From: Suttonella sp. R2A3
Lineage (GTDB): Bacteria > Pseudomonadota > Gammaproteobacteria > Cardiobacteriales > Cardiobacteriaceae
DNA length: 64,000 nucleotides
Direction: 5' to 3'
NCBI RefSeq assembly: GCF_021513215.1
Contig: NZ_CP090975.1
Coordinates: 1,819,001-1,883,000 of the forward strand
Part shown: positions 1 to 8,312 of the stretch, piece by piece
How positions within the stretch are numbered: the stretch's first letter is position 1
Layout: each line of letters starts with the position of its first letter
Translations under genes and position numbers: made by a program
The notes under the pieces: model-generated
Database searches by the model: none
What the model was told of the DNA's origin: nothing
Seen by the model: the letters and a program-made list of their open reading frames with translations, nothing else

Positions 1-2
1 TC

Positions 3-1652
3 GGCCTTGCAGGTATGGCGGGAGGGTTTTTCTTTTACTCACGTTTTATTGCCAATAAAATCTTTAAATTAGATCCGACTTTTGAAACGCCGGCGCATGC
101 CATGCAAGATGGTGTGGACTATGTGCCGACCAATAAATACGTATTGTGGGGACACCACTTTACTTCTGTAGCGGGTGCTGCACCGATTATCGGTCCGGCG
201 ATTGCGGTCATCTGGGGTTGGTTGCCGGCCTTTTTGTGGGTCATTTTAGGCACCATCTTTATGGCTGGTGTTCATGATATGGCGGCGATTTGGGCGAGTG
301 TGCGTAATCGTGGGCAATCGATGGGCGCGGTTGTTGGTAACGTGGTTGGTGGGCGCGCGCGTGCCTTGCTGATGATTGTTATCTTCCTGTTGTTGCTGAT
401 GGTAAACACCGCTTTTGGTACGGTTATCGCACGGATGATGGTGAGCACGCCATCAGCGGTTGTGCCTGTTTGGGGTGCGCTCATTGTTGCCTTTATGATT
501 GGCCAGGCGATTTATCGTTATAAGCTTTCACTACCGCTAGTGTCAATTGTTGGCGTGGTCGCGCTGTATTTCTTAATCTGGTTAGGGCCAAAAGTGCCGA
601 TTACTTTACCTAGCGAAATGCTTGGCATGAGTGATATTGGCTGGTGGATCATTATTCTATTCACCTACGCAGCGATTGCCTCACTGTTACCGGTTTGGAT
701 GCTCCTTCAGCCGCGTGATTATATTAACGGTCTGCAGTTATTTGTCGGTCTGGGTGTGTTGTATGTCTCTATTCTTCTCTTTGCACCAGATGTGGTTGCT
801 CCTGCGGTCAATCAGAACCTGCCAGATGGGACGCCTTCGATTGTGCCGCTGTTGTTTGTGACGATTGCTTGTGGGGCTATTTCCGGCTTCCACGGCTTAG
901 TATCGGCAGGTACCACAGCCAAACAAATTAACAAAGAAACCGATATTCGCTTTGTCGGGTATTTTGGTGCCGTAGGCGAAGGGATGTTGGCATTAAGTGC
1001 GATCATTGCTGCTACTGCTGGTTTTGCTGCGCTCGCTGATTGGGAAGCTGTCTATAGCGCCTTTGGTAAAGGTAGCGTGGGTGCGTTTATCCAAGGTGGC
1101 GCGGAAATCATGAACCAAGGTGTGGGCTTAGATAAAGAATTATCTGTCACTATGCTCACGGTTATGGCGGCGCTCTTTGCAGGTACTACTATGGATACTG
1201 GGGTGCGTTTACAACGCTATATCGTTCAAGAATTTGGTGAGATTTATCGCTTGCCTGTGCTCAATAACGGTGTGATTGCTACCTTAGCTGCAGTCATTAT
1301 CTGTGTCTTGTTAGTCTTTGGTACTGGCGGTAGCGATGGCGCTGGTGGTTTAACCATCTGGCCATTGTTTGGCACAACCAACCAGTTGATGGCAGGTTTG
1401 ACTTTGTTGATCGTATCAGTGATGTTGCTGCGTCGTGGTATTAAGAGTTGGTACACCTTGTTGCCAATGGTCTTCTTGTTATTGATGACCATGTTGGCTT
1501 TAGTCACCCAGCTCGGAAGCTTCTACGCTAAAGAGCAGTGGCTACTGTTGGTGCTCGATGTGATTATTCTCGTAGCCGCGATACTGGTTTCACTAGAATG
1601 TGCTTCAGTGCTGCGCAAAGAGTGGCCAAAAAAAGCCAATAACGCCGCTTGA
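3..1652 (+). CDS. cstA: CstA family carbon starvation / peptide-pyruvate transporter, 5' partial
   Basis: Polytopic inner membrane protein of the CstA family, whose members take up peptides or pyruvate. The signature around YVLWGHHFTSVAGAAPIIGP lies near the N-terminal end of the visible part, followed by about a dozen hydrophobic helices. The frame is open to the left edge (codons read Gly-Leu-Ala-Gly before the first Met at 15), and in E. coli CstA the equivalent segment lies some tens of residues in, so the true start is outside the window. The C-terminus is shorter than in E. coli CstA (701 residues). Two genes follow on the same strand, a CC-ending small protein and an ArsA-like ATPase; a joint transcript is likely. 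Substrate cannot be told from sequence. Confidence 0.93.
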   Translation, partial: GLAGMAGGFFFYSRFIANKIFKLDPTFETPAHAMQDGVDYVPTNKYVLWGHHFTSVAGAAPIIGPAIAVIWGWLPAFLWVILGTIFMAGVHDMAAIWASVRNRGQSMGAVVGNVVGGRARALLMIVIFLLLLMVNTAFGTVIARMMVSTPSAVVPVWGALIVAFMIGQAIYRYKLSLPLVSIVGVVALYFLIWLGPKVPITLPSEMLGMSDIGWWIIILFTYAAIASLLPVWMLLQPRDYINGLQLFVGLGVLYVSILLFAPDVVAPAVNQNLPDGTPSIVPLLFVTIACGAISGFHGLVSAGTTAKQINKETDIRFVGYFGAVGEGMLALSAIIAATAGFAALADWEAVYSAFGKGSVGAFIQGGAEIMNQGVGLDKELSVTMLTVMAALFAGTTMDTGVRLQRYIVQEFGEIYRLPVLNNGVIATLAAVIICVLLVFGTGGSDGAGGLTIWPLFGTTNQLMAGLTLLIVSVMLLRRGIKSWYTLLPMVFLLLMTMLALVTQLGSFYAKEQWLLLVLDVIILVAAILVSLECASVLRKEWPKKANNAA

Positions 1653-1739
1653 TGTTTGATCGCCTTCCTGCACCTTTCTGATGAATGGTGCAGGGAGGGA
1701 TCAATTTAGGTCAGTTTTGGAAATGGTAAGGCTGATTAT

Positions 1740-2021
1740 ATGAGTAAACCTAGTTTTGAAGCGTGGCGAGAGAAATGGCAAGCGTTTTCTGATGGGTTGC
1801 ATGAGTTCTATTATGCCCCTTACCGTCAAACGCTTGCTCGAGCCGCGCGAGATGAAGAAGATTTATTCATGATGATGCTGTTTGCTGAAAGTTTAGGGGT
1901 ACCTAATCCTGTGGCTTTTTATGCTTTGGAATTACAACCGATCTTTCTTGAGCAGTTCCACGACTGGCATACCCGTATGGGGATTGAAAAATCCCCATTT
2001 GATCATTTTGGATGTTGCTAA
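1740..2021 (+). CDS. Small 'cory-CC-star'-type protein ending in Cys-Cys
   Basis: A 93-residue soluble-looking protein with no signal peptide or membrane helix, rich in aromatic and acidic residues (FYYAPYRQTLARAARDEEDL). It ends in Phe-Gly-Cys-Cys directly before the stop. From memory this matches a small family named for its Cys-Cys terminus that sits beside ArsA-like ATPases; I cannot verify the name here. Its stop codon overlaps the start of the ATPase gene by one base, and CstA is 87 bases upstream, so the three are probably one operon. Function unknown; the terminal cysteines could bind metal, form a disulfide or be modified. Confidence 0.75.
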   Translation: MSKPSFEAWREKWQAFSDGLHEFYYAPYRQTLARAARDEEDLFMMMLFAESLGVPNPVAFYALELQPIFLEQFHDWHTRMGIEKSPFDHFGCC

Positions 2022-2992
2022 TGGGACTCCTGCAAACCCTTGATGCCCATTCGGTGATTTTTGTCGGCGGCAAAGGCGGGGTGGGTAAAACCACTAGCGC
2101 AGCGGCTTTGGCGGTGCATTTTGCACAACAAAAGCGCAAAACGCTGATTATTTCCACCGATCCGGCGCACAGTTTGGGTGATGCGTTTGCGACAAAATTA
2201 TCGCATGAAGCCACGACTATTGATGATTATCTTACGGCGATCGAGCTTGATCCCAATCGTTTAATTCATCAGCATTTCGCGCAGATTGAGCGTACCCTTG
2301 CGGCTTATACCAACCCAGATATGATGCCCAAGTTGCGTGAGTTTCTAAAGCTCTCGCACCATGCCCCTGGTGCGGAAGAAGCTGCGATGCTTGAAGCGAT
2401 CTGTCGCGAGCTGATTCATGCACGCGCTGAAGGCTATGACAAAATTATTTTTGATACCGCACCGACGGGGCATACTTTGCGTCTATTGAGCTTGCCAGAA
2501 ATGATGCAGGCGTGGACTGATGGACTACTTGCCCAGCAACGTCGTCAAAGCAAGTTACGCGGTGCGGCAGAAGCGTTAGATTTTCCGAACCCACTGCAGA
2601 GTGCCCATGAAGACCGCTGGGGGAGTGCGGTGCGTGTGCTCGAGAAGCGGCGTGCGTTATTTGCCGAGGCACGCGATATTTTGCACGATCCCTCGCAAAC
2701 AGCAATTGTCTTGGTGCTGATTCCCGAGCATTTACCGCTACTCGAAACGCAACGCGCTGTGCAACAGCTTGCCTCGGTGGATTTGCCCTGTGCAGGGTTG
2801 TTTATTAATCAAGTGATTGATAGCGAACAAAATGACGCATTTTGGCAGCAACGTGCGGACCGTCAGCGCCAGATTTTGCAGGACATTGATGCACATTTTG
2901 CCGATATCGAGAAAATGCACGTCCACCTGCATAGCAATGATGTACGTGGTGTGCAGGCGTTAGCTGGTTTTTGGTCACAAAGGGTCAGCTAA
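2021..2992 (+). CDS. ArsA/Get3-like anion-transporting ATPase
   Basis: SIMIBI-class P-loop ATPase with the deviant Walker A motif GGKGGVGKTT near residue 15, a STDPAHSLGDAF switch I region and DTAPTGHTLRLL switch II. It is a single ATPase unit of 323 residues, like Get3 and unlike the duplicated plasmid ArsA. The ATG at 2021 gives a TAATG overlap with the upstream gene; the longer start at 2012 would lie inside that gene. No arsenic genes are nearby, so an arsenite role is unlikely; the fixed neighbour is the CC-ending protein, which may be its client. Client and partner are inference. Confidence 0.85.
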   Translation: MGLLQTLDAHSVIFVGGKGGVGKTTSAAALAVHFAQQKRKTLIISTDPAHSLGDAFATKLSHEATTIDDYLTAIELDPNRLIHQHFAQIERTLAAYTNPDMMPKLREFLKLSHHAPGAEEAAMLEAICRELIHARAEGYDKIIFDTAPTGHTLRLLSLPEMMQAWTDGLLAQQRRQSKLRGAAEALDFPNPLQSAHEDRWGSAVRVLEKRRALFAEARDILHDPSQTAIVLVLIPEHLPLLETQRAVQQLASVDLPCAGLFINQVIDSEQNDAFWQQRADRQRQILQDIDAHFADIEKMHVHLHSNDVRGVQALAGFWSQRVS

Positions 2993-3077
2993 CAGGCGAT
3001 ATCGCTTCTAAGATGGGTCTGAATGAGTGGTAATCATTTTTATTAAGCGCCAAGAGAATAGATTATGCTCAATAATC

Positions 3078-3102
3078 AAGCGCTCTTTGGGCGCTTTTTT
3101 TA
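3078..3102 (+). terminator. Rho-independent terminator after the ArsA-like gene
   Basis: Inverted repeat AAGCGC / GCGCTT with a 7-base loop, followed by a run of T. It lies about 85 bases after the ArsA-like stop codon and reads correctly on the plus strand. Confidence 0.7.
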
Positions 3103-3170
3103 ATACTAAGGTTTAAGTGATTACTTCATACTAAACACCTTGTTTTTTAAGCAATGAGCTAAGTTGCGGT

Positions 3171-3293
3171 TCAATAAGGTGTTTTGCCAAGGGAAGTTTT
3201 GCGTAGAAGATTCTTTTGCTGTTTTGTGAAGTATTTCAGATACGCGACTGTTTGAAAACCCTCATCTAAATATCGTTTAATGAGTAAATTCAT
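3171..3293 (-). other. Short open frame or gene remnant in the 375-base gap before tolQ
   Basis: The gap 2993-3367 has no clear gene. On the minus strand a 40-codon frame starts with ATG at 3293, preceded by a weak GAGAG, and ends at TGA 3171. The peptide is basic and aromatic (FQTVAYLKYFTKQQKNLLRK) and matches nothing I know. It could be a small protein or a leftover of an older gene. Low certainty. Confidence 0.2.
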
Positions 3294-3330
3294 TGCGTGT
3301 CTCTCATCACACATTAAGCGATGCTTCCTA

Positions 3331-3336
3331 TATAAT
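3331..3336 (+). promoter_or_regulatory. Probable -10 box of the tol-pal promoter
   Basis: A perfect TATAAT lies 32 bases before the tolQ start. No good -35 box is seen at 16-18 bases upstream, so the promoter may need an activator or be weak. Confidence 0.45.
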
Positions 3337-3367
3337 GGGCAGCATTTAGCATGATTGGGAGAGCACT

Positions 3368-4063
3368 TTGCAAAGCGGTTTGTCTATTCCTCATTTGATT
3401 GCCAATGCCAGTATTTTTGTGCAGGTATTAATGGCGCTGTTATTTGTGATGTTTTTGCTGACGTTGTTTATGACCGGCAAAAAATGGGTGCAGTTTGAAC
3501 GGCTAAAATCAAAATCAAAACAGTTTGATGAGCAGTTCTGGCGCAGTCGTGATTTACAACAGCTCTATGAACACTATCTCGAGCGCGACCCAGAAAGCGT
3601 CGAGCGGATTTTTATTGAAGGGTTTCGTGAATTCAAACAATTCAAACAAACCCATTTGGAATCGCCGGATGCGATTGTTGAAAATTGTCGTCGCGCGATG
3701 GAAGCGGCGATGAACCGCGAATGCCGAACTCAGGAAAATCACCTCAATATGCTCGCGACCTTCGGCTCTTCCGCACCGTATATCGGGCTGTTGGGTACGG
3801 TTTATGGGATCATGAATTCGTTTATTGCCTTAGGGGGTACGCAACAGGCGAGTATTGCCAGCGTGGCTCCTGGTATTGCCGAAGCGCTGATTGCTACGGC
3901 GATTGGTTTGTTGGCGGCGATTCCTTCAGTATTAGCGTACAATTTCTTTATTGGTCACTCGGATCGTCTATCGGTTGAGTACGAGGCGTTTATCGAGGAA
4001 TTTTCGAATATTTTGCAGCGGCAAATCTTGGCTGCAAAAAGCAAAATGAAAGCAAAGCCATGA
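3368..4063 (+). CDS. tolQ: TolQ, inner membrane proton channel subunit of Tol-Pal
   Basis: MotA/TolQ/ExbB family protein of 231 residues (E. coli 230). With TolR it uses the proton gradient to drive TolA, which helps outer membrane constriction at division. Three membrane segments are visible, near residues 15-37, 132-158 and 170-193; the block APYIGLLGTVYGI and PGIAEALIATAIGL are the family core. The start is a TTG at 3368, chosen because GGGAGAG lies at the right distance upstream and no ATG gives the full N-terminus. It overlaps tolR by four bases (ATGA). Confidence 0.96.
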   Translation: MQSGLSIPHLIANASIFVQVLMALLFVMFLLTLFMTGKKWVQFERLKSKSKQFDEQFWRSRDLQQLYEHYLERDPESVERIFIEGFREFKQFKQTHLESPDAIVENCRRAMEAAMNRECRTQENHLNMLATFGSSAPYIGLLGTVYGIMNSFIALGGTQQASIASVAPGIAEALIATAIGLLAAIPSVLAYNFFIGHSDRLSVEYEAFIEEFSNILQRQILAAKSKMKAKP

Positions 4064-4518
4064 TGAAATTGCGCCGCCGTAACCGCAATCGCCGCGTTAA
4101 AGCGGATATGAATGTTGTGCCTTATATTGATGTGATGTTGGTGTTGCTGGTTATTTTTATGATCGCCGCACCGTTGATCAATCAGGCGATAGAAATTGAT
4201 TTGCCTGATGCGCCAGCCGATGTGCTCGAAATGCCTGACGATGCCGATTTGGATGTGTTGCCGTTGGTGCTTACAGTTGATAACTCTGGGCAGATGTTTT
4301 TGAGTTGGGCCGATGATCCGGCAGCGCCGTTGGGTAAAGAAGCGATTACCGAGATTACCGCACAAGCACTCAAACAATACCCGGCATTACCGGTATTGGT
4401 ACGTGGGGATCAAGGTGCGCGCTACGCCGATATTGTTTCAGGTATTAGCTACTTACAAGCAGGTGGCGCCCCGAATGTGGGCTTATCGACGGATCCGTTA
4501 GAAAACGAGGTGCCTTAA
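4060..4518 (+). CDS. tolR: TolR, inner membrane subunit of Tol-Pal
   Basis: ExbD/TolR family protein of 152 residues. Basic N-terminus, then a single membrane helix PYIDVMLVLLVIFMIAAPL; Asp24 in this helix corresponds to the proton-carrying Asp23 of E. coli TolR. The periplasmic part follows. It overlaps both neighbours (ATGA with tolQ, TAATG with tolA), indicating translational coupling in the order tolQ-tolR-tolA. Confidence 0.96.
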   Translation: MMKLRRRNRNRRVKADMNVVPYIDVMLVLLVIFMIAAPLINQAIEIDLPDAPADVLEMPDDADLDVLPLVLTVDNSGQMFLSWADDPAAPLGKEAITEITAQALKQYPALPVLVRGDQGARYADIVSGISYLQAGGAPNVGLSTDPLENEVP

Positions 4519-5543
4519 TGTCTTCGCGGCGCTTTTTTCGTTATTTACTCGAAAATCTTGCTGGTTGGCTGATGTTGCTTACTGGCGTTGCGTTGTTGCT
4601 GGCGGTGTTTTGGGTCGGGCGCGAGATGCTTAACCCGTCTACGGGTCAGAATAACCCTGCTGGTGAGCCAATTCAGGCACAACTTGTTGATGGCGCCACG
4701 CTTCAACGCACCATTGATCAAATCGAAGCGAAAAAACAAGCCGAAGAAGATGCGCGCTTAGCCGCTATTCGTGCTGAAGAAGAGGCGAAGCGTCGCGCAG
4801 AGGAAGAAGCGCGTCGACAGAAAGAAGCGGAAGAAGCGGCAAAGCGTGAAGCAGCAGAAGAAGCAGCGCGTCAAAAAGCGCAAGAGCAGGCCGCTAAAGA
4901 ACAAGCTGCTGAAGCTGCGGCGGCTAAAAAAGCCGCAGAAGAAGCGGCGAAGAAGAAAGCTGAAGAAGAAGCTAAACAAAAGGCTGCCGAAGAAGCAGCG
5001 CGTCAAAAGGCCGAAGAGGAAGCTAAGAAAAAAGCTGCTGAAGAAGCGGCACGTCAAAAGGCTGAAGAAGAAGCTAAGAAAAAAGCCGCTGAAGAGGCAG
5101 CACGCAAAAAGGCAGAGGAAGAAGCTGCGCGTAAGAAAGCCGAAGAAGCACGACAACTAGAAGAAAAACTCGCGGCGATGAATGCCGATGAACCGAGTTT
5201 AGAGGGTTTGCAATCCAGCTTGCAAGCCGATGCAGATGCACGCGATGGTTCGGTGTATGATAGTGCATTAAGTGCTTATGAAACGTTAATTGAGCGTGTG
5301 ACTAAGCGCCATTATCGATTGCCCGATAATACACCAACAAATTTACACGCAGAGCTGGTGATTTATGTGAACGCACAAGGTAACGTGTTAGATGTGCAGG
5401 TAAAACGCTCTAGTGGCTATCAACAATTTGATATCGCGGCACGTAACGCGGTCCGCGATGCCTCACCTTTGCCGCTACCAGATTATCGGCCGCTACGTGA
5501 TGACGTGATTAAGGAAGGGATTTTGTTTAAATTTAATCCGTAA
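4518..5543 (+). CDS. tolA: TolA, periplasm-spanning link of Tol-Pal
   Basis: 341 residues with the three TolA domains: an N-terminal membrane helix (about residues 14-36), a long Ala/Glu/Lys-rich helix (about 70-220) and a C-terminal globular domain (about 240-341) with the TonB/TolA-like AELVIYVNAQGNVLDVQVKRSSG segment. TolA connects TolQR to Pal and TolB. The helical part is built of near-identical KAEEEAKKKAAEEAARQ-type units and the DNA repeats visibly (about 4960-5150), so its length may vary between strains. It is shorter than E. coli TolA (421 residues). Confidence 0.95.
   Translation: MSSRRFFRYLLENLAGWLMLLTGVALLLAVFWVGREMLNPSTGQNNPAGEPIQAQLVDGATLQRTIDQIEAKKQAEEDARLAAIRAEEEAKRRAEEEARRQKEAEEAAKREAAEEAARQKAQEQAAKEQAAEAAAAKKAAEEAAKKKAEEEAKQKAAEEAARQKAEEEAKKKAAEEAARQKAEEEAKKKAAEEAARKKAEEEAARKKAEEARQLEEKLAAMNADEPSLEGLQSSLQADADARDGSVYDSALSAYETLIERVTKRHYRLPDNTPTNLHAELVIYVNAQGNVLDVQVKRSSGYQQFDIAARNAVRDASPLPLPDYRPLRDDVIKEGILFKFNP
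4960..5150 (+). repeat. Imperfect tandem repeat in the tolA helical domain
   Basis: Three to four copies of a unit of about 50 bases coding for AEEEAKKKAAEEAARQK-like peptide, with only scattered silent differences between copies. Such repeats in tolA can gain or lose units. Confidence 0.7.
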
Positions 5544-5622
5544 CCTGAAATATCGGTAATCCAATGATTTATAGTCGACAGGCCATTATCATATAGGGAC
5601 TGTCACGGATGAGGAGAGAAGA

Positions 5623-6888
5623 GTGAAAATGATGCGACAATGGCTTTTAGCAGCGGCGTGTGTAATGAGCCTGCCGCTGCAAGCGCAGGTGGTGGTTAAT
5701 GTGAGTGGTGCACAACGCGCCGCGCAGCCGATTGCTGTCCTGCCGTTTACAGACGATAACGGTGCAAAAATTGATTATATTATTTCCACCGACTTATATA
5801 AAAGTGGGGTGCTGCAGCCTATTGATCCCAGTTCGCTGAATATGCGGCCCAATTCGCCTCAAGAAATCGATTATGACGCGTTTCGTCAGAAAAACATCGA
5901 TTACCTGAGCTTAGGCCGCATGCAAGGCAGTCATGAGGCGCAGTTTGTATTAAGCGATGTGACTGGGCGTGAGGTGTTGCTCAATGATCGAGTTAAAGCC
6001 GATAACGACCGACAGCTCGCCCATGAAATCGCCGACCGTATTCTTGAAGAACTCACGGGTAAGCGTGGCGCATTTGCGACAAAAATCGCCTATATCTTGG
6101 AGCAAGATAAAGGCGATATTCGACGCTATAGCCTGATGGTTTCTGATATGGATGGGGCGAATCGTCGTGAGGTAGTGAGTAGTAATCAGCCCATTCTCTC
6201 GCCTACCTGGTCGCCAGATGGGCGAAATATTGCCTATATGACGTACGCTGATAACCGTTCACAGATTGTTGTACAAGATATCAGCGGTGGTTCAAAACGT
6301 GTGCTAGTGCAAAGCGATGACATCAGCTCTTCACCTGCGTTTTCTCCCGATGGCAGGTCGATCGCTTTTTCACAATCAAGCAATAATAACCCCGATATCT
6401 ATGTCATCGATTTAGCCAGTGGCAACAAAATGCGTTTAACCACGCATGCCGGGATCGATACAGAACCGGCTTTTTCACCTGATGGACGTTATGTGTATTT
6501 CACCTCGGATCGTGCAGGGCGTCCGCAAATTTATCGCATCAGTCGCAATGGCGGCGCTGCCGAGCGTGTAGTGGTTGGTAATGGATTTGCCGCCAATGGC
6601 GATATTTCACCTGATGGCAATTCGTTGGTGCTCACCCGTCAAACCGGCGGTGGTTATCAAATTGGTTTATATGATCTTGCCAGCGGGCGTTTTGAGGCGT
6701 TGACTTCAGGGCGTTTAGATGAAGGCGCAAGCTTTGCACCGAATGGCCAGATGATTGTTTATGCTACCCGAGAAGGCGGGCGTTCCGTACTGAAGATGAT
6801 TAATCACAAGGGCGGTGAAGCGTTAACCTTGGCGGATCCTGCAGGTCGTCTGCGTGATCCAGCCTGGGGCCCGGATACTCGTAATTAA
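5623..6888 (+). CDS. tolB: TolB, periplasmic beta-propeller of Tol-Pal
   Basis: 421-residue secreted protein. Signal peptide at residues 1-22 (MKMMRQWLLAAACVMSLPLQA), an N-terminal mixed domain, then WD40-like propeller blades marked by repeated SPDGR motifs (SPTWSPDGRNIAY, SPAFSPDGRSIAF, EPAFSPDGRYVYF). TolB binds Pal and TolA. GAGGAGAG lies just upstream; the GTG at 5623 or the ATG at 5629 could both be used. It follows tolA after 79 bases, a usual spacing in this cluster. Confidence 0.96.
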   Translation: MKMMRQWLLAAACVMSLPLQAQVVVNVSGAQRAAQPIAVLPFTDDNGAKIDYIISTDLYKSGVLQPIDPSSLNMRPNSPQEIDYDAFRQKNIDYLSLGRMQGSHEAQFVLSDVTGREVLLNDRVKADNDRQLAHEIADRILEELTGKRGAFATKIAYILEQDKGDIRRYSLMVSDMDGANRREVVSSNQPILSPTWSPDGRNIAYMTYADNRSQIVVQDISGGSKRVLVQSDDISSSPAFSPDGRSIAFSQSSNNNPDIYVIDLASGNKMRLTTHAGIDTEPAFSPDGRYVYFTSDRAGRPQIYRISRNGGAAERVVVGNGFAANGDISPDGNSLVLTRQTGGGYQIGLYDLASGRFEALTSGRLDEGASFAPNGQMIVYATREGGRSVLKMINHKGGEALTLADPAGRLRDPAWGPDTRN

Positions 6889-6919
6889 TTTGCTGATATT
6901 TTGATTTAAGGACTAGATT

Positions 6920-6947
6920 ATGATGAAAAAAAGACAATTTGGTTTAT
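6920..6947 (+). other. Frame break in the pal signal peptide at a seven-A run
   Basis: ATGATG at 6920 with an upstream AAGGAC is the expected pal start, but it is out of frame with the rest of pal. The start is followed by seven A (6926-6932). Eight A would read MMKKKTIWFMAAFALVLAGC, a perfect lipoprotein signal. As given, the frame from 6920 runs 65 codons into nonsense. Either a sequencing deletion, a real mutation, or slippage on the A run. Confidence 0.8.
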
Positions 6948-7470
6948 GGCCGCATTTGCATTGGTGCTCGCTGGCTGTAGTAAACCGTATCAAGTTGAGG
7001 GTGGCCAAAATGGCGCTATGGGTAATGGAAATCCCTACGGTGGTCAGGGCGATTCTTATGGTAATGGCAGCGGCGGCAGCTACGGCAATTTCTACGATGA
7101 CCCAACTTATGGCGTGAATGTCGTTGGTGGCCCAGCGGCGACTGAGAAAGACCGCGTGATTTATTTCTCCTTTGATAGCAGCAGCATCGATAACCGCTCG
7201 CATAATGTGATTGCCCAACATGCGGCGTATTTGAAAAATAACCCACAAACTGCCGTGGTTCTTGAAGGCCACACTGATGAACGCGGCACACGTGAATATA
7301 ATATTGGTTTAGGTGAGCGTCGTGCGTATTCGGTTAAGGATGTATTTGCGCAAAATGGCGTCAATGCGAACCAAATGCGCGTTTTGAGCTATGGTGAAGA
7401 GCGCCCGGCCGTTTGGGGTTCTGATGAAAACAGTTATGCGCGTAACCGTCGTGTTGTGATTGTTTATTAA
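6946..7470 (+). CDS. pal: Pal, peptidoglycan-associated outer membrane lipoprotein
   Basis: OmpA-like lipoprotein that anchors the outer membrane to peptidoglycan and receives TolA/TolB. The lipobox LAGC sits at residues 8-11 of this reading, then a Gly/Asn-rich linker, then the OmpA C-terminal fold with VIYFSFDSSSID and the peptidoglycan-binding EGHTDERGTREYNIGLGERR. The only in-frame Met is at 6946, which leaves a signal peptide without its positive n-region; the natural start is almost surely 6920, one base out of frame (see the separate entry). The mature domain is intact and full length. Confidence 0.9.
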   Translation: MAAFALVLAGCSKPYQVEGGQNGAMGNGNPYGGQGDSYGNGSGGSYGNFYDDPTYGVNVVGGPAATEKDRVIYFSFDSSSIDNRSHNVIAQHAAYLKNNPQTAVVLEGHTDERGTREYNIGLGERRAYSVKDVFAQNGVNANQMRVLSYGEERPAVWGSDENSYARNRRVVIVY

Positions 7471-7479
7471 GTGGGTGTG

Positions 7480-8076
7480 ATGATGAAGAAATTAATGATT
7501 GGACTCACCAGTACTTTGCTTATTACCGGTTGTGCGACGGGCGATATGCAAACGCAATTACAAGCCAATACGACCTTGCTACAAGATCTACAAAATCGTG
7601 TGATTACCCTGGAAACACAACAAAAAGCCATCGGTGAAAAAGTCGCTCGTGGGGGGATTAATGTGCCTACGGGTGTCACCGCCATCCCTTCCGAGCGTCG
7701 TAGCGGGGTGTACGATGATTCAGCGATTGATGGCTATGCTCCGCCACCTTCAAGCAAAGATGGGCTTGATCAAGGTGTGGAATTATACAAAGCCGGTGAT
7801 GTTGATCGTGCGATTCGTGTGTTAGAGACGTTTCAATCAAATGGACGTGGTGAGCGTGCTGTAGAAGCACGTTACTGGTTGGCTGATGCGCATTACACCC
7901 AGCGCAACTACCAAATGGCCAGTCGTTATTACGGTCAATATTTGCGTGATATGCCGCAAAGCGAGCGTGCACCGATGGTGCTAGAAAAGCTTATTGAATC
8001 GTTACGTGCCTCAGGACGCAGCGCGGATGCTGATGTGTTAGCACGCGATGGCGTGAGTGCGATTGCCGGTCAGTAA
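7480..8076 (+). CDS. cpoB: CpoB (YbgF), Tol-Pal cell division coordinator
   Basis: Periplasmic TPR protein that links Tol-Pal to peptidoglycan synthesis at division. 198 residues from the ATG at 7480 (ATG 7483 also possible); shorter than E. coli CpoB (263). Order: signal peptide with lipobox-like LITGC, a short coiled coil (QLQANTTLLQDLQNRVITLETQ), a low-complexity linker, and TPR repeats from about residue 85. The lipobox suggests a lipoprotein, while E. coli CpoB is soluble. Last gene of the tol-pal cluster; it begins 9 bases after pal. Confidence 0.9.
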   Translation: MMKKLMIGLTSTLLITGCATGDMQTQLQANTTLLQDLQNRVITLETQQKAIGEKVARGGINVPTGVTAIPSERRSGVYDDSAIDGYAPPPSSKDGLDQGVELYKAGDVDRAIRVLETFQSNGRGERAVEARYWLADAHYTQRNYQMASRYYGQYLRDMPQSERAPMVLEKLIESLRASGRSADADVLARDGVSAIAGQ

Positions 8077-8099
8077 GCATTAAACCACCACTATTTAGA

Positions 8100-8125
8100 C
8101 CTTCCCTTGCATGCGTAAGGGAGGG
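8100..8125 (+). other. Weak inverted repeat after cpoB
   Basis: CCTTCCCTT / AAGGGAGGG around a short loop, without a T run. It may end the tol-pal transcript with factor help or be chance. The rest of the 236-base gap shows no gene. Confidence 0.3.
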
Positions 8126-8312
8126 TTGAACCTTACCTACAGATTTGGGATAAGTTAGTCACTGATAGTTCATGCCTTCAAAAGTCTAACCAGCTTTGAT
8201 GGCAATCAATACACTTAACGCACGTTTATTGTCGCTGGCACAGCTTGTACAGCATAATCAAATACAATAGCGTTGCCGTAGAATGATTGAATAATTACAA
8301 AGAGGAGAAGCC

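Noticed and set aside
2012-2020. Earlier start for the ArsA-like gene at 2012
   Set aside because: It would add only Met-Leu-Leu inside the preceding gene; the TAATG overlap at 2021 is the usual coupling signal.
4758-5160. Long open frames on both strands over tolA
   Set aside because: They are shadows of the low-complexity GAA/GCA/AAA repeat of tolA and give only Phe/Leu/Ser or Lys/Arg strings.
6920-7117. A separate 65-residue gene starting at 6920
   Set aside because: After the first residues it reads pal in the wrong frame and resembles no protein; it is explained by the frame break.
8236-8268. Sigma-54 or sigma-70 promoter before gdhB (TGGCAC, TTGTAC, TACAAT)
   Set aside because: None of the spacings fits: GG to GC is not 10 bases, and TTGTAC to TACAAT is only 12.
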